NCBI GenBank assembly: GCA_001824745.1
Contig: MHSZ01000005.1
Span: forward strand, 1 to 9,773
Reading direction: 5' to 3'
Source: Candidatus Terrybacteria bacterium RIFCSPLOWO2_01_FULL_58_14
GTDB lineage: Bacteria > Patescibacteriota > Minisyncoccia > Terrybacterales > 2-01-FULL-58-14
Length of the DNA: 9,773 bases
The notes under the pieces were generated by a model. That model saw only the letters and a list, made by a program, of their open reading frames with translations, searched no databases and was not told where the DNA came from. A program made the position numbers and the translations under genes. Shown here one piece after another: positions 4,591-9,773 of this stretch (its first letter is position 1; the number at the start of each line of letters is the position of its first letter).

Positions 4591-6393
4591 ATGCCGAAAG
4601 GCGTCGGCCACGCTCCATCAAAGCCAGTTCCCGCAGAAGATTTTCTCCAGTTCCTCGTTACGAGGGGAGCGCTTCCTGAAGCGCGCAGCGAGCACATTCG
4701 CGAGGAGAGCGAACGCACGGGGCGGTCACCGCTGGTTCTTATCGCGGAATCCGGCATCCTCTCCGAGGAGGAAGCATATCGTTTGCGAGGAGAGTTCCTT
4801 GGCGTTCCCTTCTTTTCGATTGCGCCGGACACAAAGATTCCTCCTGAACTCTTCCTGCTCATTCCCGAGGAAGCCGCAAAGCGCTACCAAGTCGTTCCTC
4901 TTGGACGCGAGGGCTTCATGCTCGACGTGGGCATGCTGGCACCCGAAGACAGCGCTGCCCAAGATGCACTCCGTTTTCTTGCGACCCGCGAGGGCATTCG
5001 CACGAGGATTTTCCTCATTACCGCATCGGCGTTTCAGGGCATTCTCAATCAATATCGGCCATTCCGCGGAGAGGTAGCGCAGGCACTCACGGAACTGGAA
5101 CGGATACTCACCGAGAGTGAAGAGGCGGCTCCTGAGACCCGGCGCGGCCGCGGGGCACAACTCCTCACCGAGGCGCCGATTATCAAGATGGTGGCGGTCT
5201 TCCTTCGCCAGGCGGTTGAAGGGAATGCCTCCGACCTTCATATTGAGCCGGGACACGTACAGATGCGGGTACGTTTCCGTGTCGATGGAATACTCTACAC
5301 GTCGCTCTTTCTTCCCATGTCCGTGCATCCTGCGATTATCGCGCGTCTCAAGATTTTATCGCAGCTGAAGATTGACGAGACGCGGTTGGCACAGGACGGG
5401 AGATTTCGTGCGAACTTCGACGGGAAAGAGATTGATTTCCGCGTTGCAACACTTCCCACGGCACTGGGAGAGAAGGTGGCGATTCGATTGCTCGATCCGG
5501 CCATCGGCCTCAAGACGCTTTCCGAGCTGGGGCTTGTGGGAAGGGCACTGCGCGACGTACAGGAGGCGGTGGCCCATCCTTTCGGGGTGATTCTCATCAC
5601 CGGGCCGACGGGGTCAGGGAAAACCACGACGCTTTACGCGATGCTCCAGGAGATGAAACGTGATGCCGAGAATATCGTGACGTTGGAGGATCCGGTGGAG
5701 TACTATGTCGATGGCGTGAACCAGTCGCAAGTGAATGAAGAAATTGGCTATACGTTTGCTTCTGGGCTGCGCCATATTTTGCGAGGCGATCCGAATATCA
5801 TCATGGTGGGCGAGATCCGCGATCGCGAGACCGCGAAACTTGCCGTCCACGCTGGCCTCACCGGTCACGTGGTGCTTTCCACTCTCCACACGAATAATGC
5901 GCTCGGAGCAATCCCGCGCCTCATCGATCTCGGAGTGGACCATTTTCTCATTTCTCCCACGCTTCTCCTCGTCGTGGCACAGCGCCTAGTACAGCATCTC
6001 TGCCCTGACTGTAAGACGCCCCGAGCGCCGCTGCCCCGGGAGCGCGAGCGCATCGTTCAGGCCATCAGCGAACTCCCCGAGGAAGAGCGGGCGGCCCTGC
6101 CCGAAGAGCGCGAGTGGAAAGTATGGGACGCGCCCGGTTGCGAGAAATGCCGCGGTCGAGGCATGCGCGGCCGCATCGCTGTGTTCGAAACCCTCCGGAT
6201 GACGCGAGAGCTGGGCGAGCTTATTCTCACCACGCCCTCTTCCGCAAAGATCGCCGATGAGGCGAGACGTCAGGGGATCGTGACGATGTTTCAAGACGGT
6301 ATCCGGAAAGTGCTCGAAGGGTCCGTTTCTTTCCAGGAGCTTCTGCGAGTGGTGGAGGAGGGCGAGGACGCGGAAATGGTCGATCGTCGCTAA
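4591..6393 (+). CDS. pilB: type IV pilus assembly ATPase PilB (GspE family)
   Basis: A 600-residue cytoplasmic hexameric ATPase that powers pilus extension. Domains: an N-terminal MshEN/T2SSE-N domain (about 10-150, with one visible copy), a linker, an N2 domain with SDLHIEP and RFRVDG motifs (about 205-235), and a RecA-like C-terminal ATPase. Walker A is GPTGSGKT (338-345), Walker B region DPNIIMVGE (400-408), and the His box TGHVVLSTLHTN follows. A four-cysteine zinc site is formed by C471, C474 (CPDC), C517 and C520 (CEKC), a hallmark of PilB/GspE absent from PilT. All key residues are present. The ATG at 4591 has no SD and starts with Met-Pro. pilT follows after 17 bases. Confidence 0.97.
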   Translation: MPKGVGHAPSKPVPAEDFLQFLVTRGALPEARSEHIREESERTGRSPLVLIAESGILSEEEAYRLRGEFLGVPFFSIAPDTKIPPELFLLIPEEAAKRYQVVPLGREGFMLDVGMLAPEDSAAQDALRFLATREGIRTRIFLITASAFQGILNQYRPFRGEVAQALTELERILTESEEAAPETRRGRGAQLLTEAPIIKMVAVFLRQAVEGNASDLHIEPGHVQMRVRFRVDGILYTSLFLPMSVHPAIIARLKILSQLKIDETRLAQDGRFRANFDGKEIDFRVATLPTALGEKVAIRLLDPAIGLKTLSELGLVGRALRDVQEAVAHPFGVILITGPTGSGKTTTLYAMLQEMKRDAENIVTLEDPVEYYVDGVNQSQVNEEIGYTFASGLRHILRGDPNIIMVGEIRDRETAKLAVHAGLTGHVVLSTLHTNNALGAIPRLIDLGVDHFLISPTLLLVVAQRLVQHLCPDCKTPRAPLPRERERIVQAISELPEEERAALPEEREWKVWDAPGCEKCRGRGMRGRIAVFETLRMTRELGELILTTPSSAKIADEARRQGIVTMFQDGIRKVLEGSVSFQELLRVVEEGEDAEMVDRR

Positions 6394-6410
6394 GAGGTTT
6401 TTCTATCGTT

Positions 6411-7484
6411 ATGGCGTTTCAGTACGAACAACAACTCACACGATATCTCGCGTACGTCGCACAGCATGGAGCGTCAGATCTTCACTTCACCGCAGGCCGC
6501 TATCCGACGATGCGGGTGGATGATGTGTTGGTGCCGATTGCCGACACGGATATCCTGACGCCCGAAGATAGCGCGGGGCTTGCGGATATCATTCTCATCG
6601 AGGAAAAGCAGGCGATTTTCCGTGAGCGCGGCGAAGTCGACTTCGCCTATAACTTTCGCGATCAAGCGCGTTTTCGCGTCAACGTATACCGACAACGGGG
6701 GTTCGTTTCCGTTGCGATGCGTCTCATCCCCTCCAAAATCAGGACAATCGAGGAGCTTAACCTGCCGTCGATACTGCATGAGTTTGGGAGAAAGGCGCAA
6801 GGGTTTTTTCTTCTGGCGGGGCCCGCTGGCCACGGGAAATCCACGACCCTTGCAGCACTCGTCGATGAGGTCAACCACGCGCGATCCGACCACATCGTGA
6901 CCATCGAAGACCCCATCGAATATCTTTTCGTTGCGGACCGCGCGATTATCGATCAGCGCGAAGTCGGAGCAGATACCCAGAGCTTCAGCGCAGCGCTCCG
7001 GGCGGTCTTCCGGCAGGATCCGGACGTCATTATGGTCGGGGAAATGCGAGACCCGGAAACGATTGCCGCCGCCCTCACCGCAGCCGAGACCGGGCATCTC
7101 GTACTTTCCACGCTTCATACGAACAATGCAGCGCAGACCATCGACCGCATCATCGATTCGTTCCCTGCCGAACAGCAGTCCCAAGTGCGTTCGCAGTTGG
7201 CGATGACGCTGACCGGCATCGTTTCCGAACGGCTCATTCCCCGGTTGTCAGGAGGGCGCATTCCCGCCGTGGAGATTCTTGCGGCGAATCCCGCGGTACG
7301 CAATCTTGTGCGCGAGCGCAAAACGCATGAAATCGATCTCGTCATCGAAACGAGTATGGACGAAGGGATGATGACGCTGAATCGCTCGCTCGCGAACCTC
7401 GTGAAGCAGAGAGAAATCTCATTGGAGAACGCGGAGCTTTACTCGCTGGACCCCAAAGAGTTGCATATGTTCCTCGGCCGATAA
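6411..7484 (+). CDS. pilT: type IV pilus retraction ATPase PilT
   Basis: A 357-residue cytoplasmic ATPase of normal PilT length that disassembles the pilus fibre and drives retraction, twitching and DNA uptake. The N-terminal PAS-like domain contains ASDLHFTAGRYPTMRVD. Walker A is GPAGHGKS (137-144), Walker B region DPDVIMVGE (203-211) followed by MRDPET (the ASP-box region), and the His box is TGHLVLSTLHTNNAAQTID. The C-terminal part has the PilT-specific sequence around AVRNLVRERKTHEI. No cysteine zinc motif, which separates it from PilB. The Walker A differs from the common GPTGSGKS at two positions but still fits GxxxxGKS. The start lacks a close SD; AAGAGG at about 6392-6397 is rather far from the ATG at 6411. 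Confidence 0.96.
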   Translation: MAFQYEQQLTRYLAYVAQHGASDLHFTAGRYPTMRVDDVLVPIADTDILTPEDSAGLADIILIEEKQAIFRERGEVDFAYNFRDQARFRVNVYRQRGFVSVAMRLIPSKIRTIEELNLPSILHEFGRKAQGFFLLAGPAGHGKSTTLAALVDEVNHARSDHIVTIEDPIEYLFVADRAIIDQREVGADTQSFSAALRAVFRQDPDVIMVGEMRDPETIAAALTAAETGHLVLSTLHTNNAAQTIDRIIDSFPAEQQSQVRSQLAMTLTGIVSERLIPRLSGGRIPAVEILAANPAVRNLVRERKTHEIDLVIETSMDEGMMTLNRSLANLVKQREISLENAELYSLDPKELHMFLGR

Positions 7485-7485
7485 C

Positions 7486-7499
7486 CCCCAATCCCCAAT
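7486..7499 (+). repeat. two tandem copies of a 7-base unit, CCCCAAT
   Basis: Two perfect adjacent copies lie in the pilT-pilC gap. A related sequence, AATCCCCAAATTC, occurs at 9308-9320 in the gap between the two prepilin genes. Meaning unknown; could be a low-complexity intergenic motif of this lineage. Confidence 0.5.
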
Positions 7500-7513
7500 T
7501 CTCGTTCTTCGCT

Positions 7514-8731
7514 ATGCCATCGTTCCGCTACACCGCGCGCACACAACCGGGAGAGCTCCAGACCGGCGTCGTGGAGGCAAGTTCGCGCACCGCGGCGGCA
7601 TCCATCCTCCAACAGCATCAACTCATCATTACCGGCCTTAGTGAAGTGGGCGGCGGCACGCTGCTGCAAGCCCTCGAGCGCCCCGTTTCGTTCCTTGAGC
7701 GGGTCTCGCGAAAAGATATCATTACTTTCTCGCAACAGGTTGCCATACTTTTCGAATCTCGCGTGCCGCTTCTGGAAGCACTTCATGCGATCGCCGAGCA
7801 GACCACTAACCCGGTTCTTGCCAGGGCAATGCTCGCTATTATCGCCGACATCGAGGGGGGCACGCCGTTTTCCGACGCTATCGCGAAACACCCAAAACTC
7901 TTCAGTTCGTTCTATGTGAATCTCGTGCGTTCAGGCGAGGCGTCGGGGAAGCTGCGTGAATCATTCGATTATCTCGCGCGCTATCTCGAACGAGAGTACG
8001 TGGTGGTTTCGAAAATCCGCGGTTCGCTCCTGTATCCTGCGTTCGTGTTGACGGTCTTCTTCATCGTCGTCGCGATCATGGTGACGGTAGTGTTGCCTCA
8101 GGTGGGGCTGCTCTTTGCGGAGAGCAACGTGGAGCTTCCTCTTACGACGCGAATTATCCTTGGCTCCGCAACGTTTGCGCGGAACACGTGGTGGTTTTGG
8201 GCATCGGGTCTTCTGATATTCTTTGTCTTTGGGGGCCGGCTCTTGAGGACCTCCGAAGGCAAGGCGTGGGTCGATGAACGGGTGCTCCGGCTTCCCGTCG
8301 TCGGGCCGCTTATCCATGCACTCCTCATTGCGCGTTTCGCCGATAATCTCGGAACGCTCGTCACCGCAGGGATCCCGCTCATTCAGGCCCTCGAGATCAC
8401 CGGGGCTGTTGTCGGCAACGCGGTATTCAAGGATGTGCTTGCGAAAACGATACAGGCGGTACAGCGCGGCGAGCAAATCAACGTGACCTTTCGCGATTCC
8501 TGGGTGATTCCGCCTACCGTAGTGCAGATGGTGGCGATCGGCGAGCGCACAGGTCGGCTGGATACGGTACTCGTGCATATCGCACGTTTCTATCAGCGGG
8601 AAGTGGATACCATGACCGATGCGCTCGTTTCCCTCATCGAGCCGGCACTCATTGTGTTTCTCGGCATTGGCGTCGGAATCTTTGTTGCCTCGGTGCTCCT
8701 CCCGATCTATACGCTTTCTTCGGCCCTCTAG
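7514..8731 (+). CDS. pilC: type IV pilus platform protein PilC (GspF family)
   Basis: A 405-residue polytopic inner-membrane protein on which PilB and PilT act. It has two GspF cytoplasmic domains (about 65-190 and 270-395). The first contains FSQQVAILFESRVPLLEAL and GEASGKLRESF; the second repeats these as FADNLGTLVTAGIPLIQAL and GERTGRLDTV. Membrane helices lie at about 172-195, 224-242 and 378-400. Length and duplication are typical of the family. The gap after pilT (29 bases) contains a short C/A/T-rich repeat (CCCCAAT twice, 7486-7499). The start is ATG-Pro with a pyrimidine-rich upstream and no SD. The stop codon sits just before the promoter-like sequence for the first prepilin. Confidence 0.95.
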   Translation: MPSFRYTARTQPGELQTGVVEASSRTAAASILQQHQLIITGLSEVGGGTLLQALERPVSFLERVSRKDIITFSQQVAILFESRVPLLEALHAIAEQTTNPVLARAMLAIIADIEGGTPFSDAIAKHPKLFSSFYVNLVRSGEASGKLRESFDYLARYLEREYVVVSKIRGSLLYPAFVLTVFFIVVAIMVTVVLPQVGLLFAESNVELPLTTRIILGSATFARNTWWFWASGLLIFFVFGGRLLRTSEGKAWVDERVLRLPVVGPLIHALLIARFADNLGTLVTAGIPLIQALEITGAVVGNAVFKDVLAKTIQAVQRGEQINVTFRDSWVIPPTVVQMVAIGERTGRLDTVLVHIARFYQREVDTMTDALVSLIEPALIVFLGIGVGIFVASVLLPIYTLSSAL

Positions 8732-8733
8732 TG

Positions 8734-8739
8734 TAGAAT
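8734..8739 (+). promoter_or_regulatory. -10-like box just before the first prepilin gene
   Basis: TAGAAT lies 7 bases before the ATG at 8747, so a transcript from it would begin at or next to the start codon (leaderless). There is no good -35 and no SD upstream of this ATG. The gene may simply be translated as part of the operon mRNA. Confidence 0.3.
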
Positions 8740-8746
8740 AGACAGC

Positions 8747-9298
8747 ATGCGCTCCACTCCTCACTCCTCACTCCTCGCTCCTCGCTCCGCTCGGGGCGGC
8801 TTCACCCTTGTCGAGCTCCTGATGGTGATCACGATCATCGGCATCCTCGCGGCGGTTATCCTTGTTGCCGTGGGCCAGACGCGTCAAAGGGCTCGAGACG
8901 CGCGTCGCCTCGATGATGCGCAGCGGCTTGTGAAGGCGCTCGAGCTCTACCGCCAGCAGGGGGAGGTCTTTCCCGACGTGACGGCAATCGGGACGGATCC
9001 CGATGCGACCCAGTTCACCGAAATCACCACCGAGCTTGTGAACGCCGGTCTCATCAACGGAGTTCCCGTGGATCCTTTTGCTGCGCACACGTATCGCGCG
9101 CAGGCCAACAGTACGCTGAATCCGACGGGGATTATTTTGGCGGTTGATCTTGAGCAGGACCATGACGCTTGCCTTACGGATTATGACGGCGCCTCGTTTG
9201 GAGGGGGTACGGCGTGCGGCGACGGAGGAGGGTGCGGAGGCGATGCGCCCGACGGCGTGGACTACTGTATTTGCGTTGGAAGTGATTGTTCTCCGTAA
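8747..9298 (+). CDS. prepilin-like protein with a cysteine-rich C-terminus
   Basis: A 183-residue type IV prepilin. The leader (1-18, ending RSARGG) is cut by prepilin peptidase before F19. The mature start FTLVELLMVITIIGILAAV has the conserved Glu at +5 (E23) and a hydrophobic helix. It continues GQTRQRARDARRLDDAQ, the Arg-rich helix common to pseudopilins of this kind. The last 42 residues hold six cysteines (142, 157, 163, 174, 176, 181) in a Gly/Asp-rich sequence (for example CGDGGGCGGDAPDG), suggesting disulfides or metal binding. The start is fixed: an in-frame TAG precedes at 8729 and no other start codon lies before the cleavage site. Codons for residues 4-13 are built from 7-base tandem repeats. 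Could be a minor pilin or tip adhesin; which is unknown. Confidence 0.9.
   Translation: MRSTPHSSLLAPRSARGGFTLVELLMVITIIGILAAVILVAVGQTRQRARDARRLDDAQRLVKALELYRQQGEVFPDVTAIGTDPDATQFTEITTELVNAGLINGVPVDPFAAHTYRAQANSTLNPTGIILAVDLEQDHDACLTDYDGASFGGGTACGDGGGCGGDAPDGVDYCICVGSDCSP
8757..8788 (+). repeat. heptanucleotide tandem repeat (CTCCTCR, four copies) in the prepilin leader codons
   Basis: Units are CTCCTCA (8757-8763), CTCCTCA (8764-8770), CTCCTCG (8771-8777) and CTCCTCG (8778-8784), then a partial CTCC. A degenerate CTCCA precedes at 8752. As the unit is not a multiple of three, changing the copy number by one would shift the prepilin frame. Confidence 0.85.
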
Positions 9299-9308
9299 AA
9301 TAATCCTA

Positions 9309-9391
9309 ATCCCCAAATTCATCCGAATACCACAAATAACGGATTTTGGGCATTCGGATCGCGCCATATTCGGATTAGCGGGGTTGGGGAT
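9309..9391. repeat. nested inverted and direct repeats upstream of the second prepilin promoter
   Basis: ATCCCCAA (9309-9316) pairs with TTGGGGAT (9384-9391), and inside it ATCCGAATA (9321-9329) pairs with TATTCGGAT (9367-9375). ATTCGGAT also occurs at 9352-9359, 16 bases before its copy at 9368-9375. There are thus three half-sites: one inverted, two direct. This could be a regulator-binding region for the downstream pilin promoter or alternative RNA hairpins after the first prepilin gene. No T-run follows, so it is not a standard terminator. Confidence 0.6.
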
Positions 9392-9420
9392 AAGCGTTTC
9401 CGCGGAGCAGTGGAATTCGA

Positions 9421-9426
9421 TATAAT
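9421..9426 (+). promoter_or_regulatory. -10 box (TATAAT) of the second prepilin gene
   Basis: A perfect consensus TATAAT. A weak -35 candidate (TTTCCG, 9397-9402) lies 18 bp upstream. Predicted transcription start is near 9433, giving a leader of about 90 nt before the ATG at 9523. The 224-base gap, separate promoter and strong SD suggest that this pilin is expressed on its own and at high level. Confidence 0.55.
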
Positions 9427-9460
9427 AGGAGAATAAGGAAAGCCTTGGCGTGCGGCGGCG

Positions 9461-9483
9461 CTGTTGCGTTGTACAGGCAACAG
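9461..9483 (+). promoter_or_regulatory. hairpin in the 5' leader of the second prepilin mRNA
   Basis: CTGTTGC (9461-9467) and GCAACAG (9477-9483) form a perfect 7-bp stem with a 9-base loop, about 26 bases before the Shine-Dalgarno. It may stabilise the mRNA or be a regulatory fold. Confidence 0.45.
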
Positions 9484-9506
9484 ACCGGAGCAGCCGGGGG
9501 TACGAA

Positions 9507-9517
9507 AAAGGAGGTGA
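9507..9517 (+). promoter_or_regulatory. strong Shine-Dalgarno of the second prepilin gene
   Basis: AAAGGAGGTGA, a near-complete match to the anti-SD sequence, with GGAGG at 9510-9514, 8 bases before the ATG at 9523. It contrasts with the SD-less starts of pilN to pilC and decides this start codon. Confidence 0.85.
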
Positions 9518-9522
9518 GGACT

Positions 9523-9773
9523 ATGATGTTGCGTTTGGAAAGAACGTTCGGAAACCGATCGGGGAAGCGTGGATTCACGCTCATCGAGCTCCTCGTGGTG
9601 ATTGCGATCATCGGGATTTTGGCTGCGGTGGTGCTCGTATCGCTCAATAATGCCCGTATTCGCGGTCGCGATGCGCGCCGCCTCTCCGATTTGCAGGCGA
9701 TCTCGCTTGCGATGGAACTCTCCGCCGATCAGAACGGCGGGCAGTATCCCAACCAGGTCAACGATGCGGGTCC
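9523..9773 (+). CDS. type IV prepilin, partial at the window end (probable main pilin)
   Basis: The frame is open to the end of the window; 83 full codons are seen. The leader is MMLRLERTFGNRSGKRG (17 residues), cut before F18. The mature protein begins FTLIELLVVIAIIGILAAV with Glu at +5 (E22), then VVLVSLNNARIRGRDARRLSDLQAISLAMEL, an Arg-rich amphipathic helix. It closely resembles the first prepilin in this region (RDARRL shared). Its own TATAAT promoter, structured leader and near-perfect SD suggest high expression, fitting a major pilin; this is inference. The start could be ATG 9523 or 9526. The C-terminal domain lies outside the window. Confidence 0.9.
   Translation, partial: MMLRLERTFGNRSGKRGFTLIELLVVIAIIGILAAVVLVSLNNARIRGRDARRLSDLQAISLAMELSADQNGGQYPNQVNDAG

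Noticed and set aside
7961..8764. 267-codon antisense frame opposite pilC, and similar long antisense frames opposite pilT, pilB and pilN
   Set aside because: They are reverse-frame shadows of well-supported pilus genes in GC-rich sequence, with unstructured charged products.

Overview
The window is moderately GC-rich, has short intergenic gaps, and uses TGA as a stop codon. It carries a type IV pilus (T4P) operon in the order pilM-pilN-pilO-(small membrane protein)-pilB-pilT-pilC-prepilin-prepilin, with a divergent comF gene upstream. There is no recognisable pilP lipoprotein or pilQ secretin gene in the run. This layout, the sequence style of PilN and PilO, the GHGKS form of the PilT Walker A motif, and comF as neighbour are what I would expect of a Patescibacteria (CPR) genome, perhaps a Parcubacteria-like lineage. 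That placement is inference from gene order and motifs, not from a database search.

Left part (1-1122): two complete serine tRNA genes lie on the minus strand, tRNA-Ser(UGA) at 42-126 and tRNA-Ser(GCU) at 817-903. Between them a small plus-strand unit (338-571) encodes a 77-residue hydrophobic protein, with an extended -10 promoter before it and a terminator hairpin starting at its stop codon. Positions 590-816 and 904-1053 have no convincing protein gene but are dense in perfect inverted repeats. They also hold what look like the 5' and 3' ends of a further, broken tRNA-Ser on either side of the intact tRNA-Ser(GCU).

Middle (1123-1905): comF runs leftward and pilM rightward from a short divergent control region that contains an inverted repeat and an extended -10 box placed almost on the pilM start codon.

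Right part (1906-9773): PilM (cytoplasmic actin-like protein), PilN and PilO (bitopic alignment proteins) and a 101-residue bitopic protein form the inner platform. PilB (assembly ATPase), PilT (retraction ATPase) and PilC (polytopic platform protein) drive the pilus. Two prepilins with class III leaders follow; the second has its own TATAAT promoter, a leader RNA with a hairpin, and a very strong Shine-Dalgarno, and it runs off the window end. Together with ComF this is a plausible pilus and DNA-uptake locus.

The most interesting signals are: (1) four copies of a 7-base repeat inside the leader-peptide codons of the first prepilin, where a gain or loss of one copy would shift frame; (2) a G9 tract inside pilM; (3) the split tRNA-Ser-like halves and nested inverted repeats around tRNA-Ser(GCU), whose own acceptor stem extends to 14 bp through leader and trailer; (4) a shared SD-less start context, ATG followed by an Ala or Pro codon, across the operon; and (5) a three-half-site repeat block upstream of the second pilin promoter.
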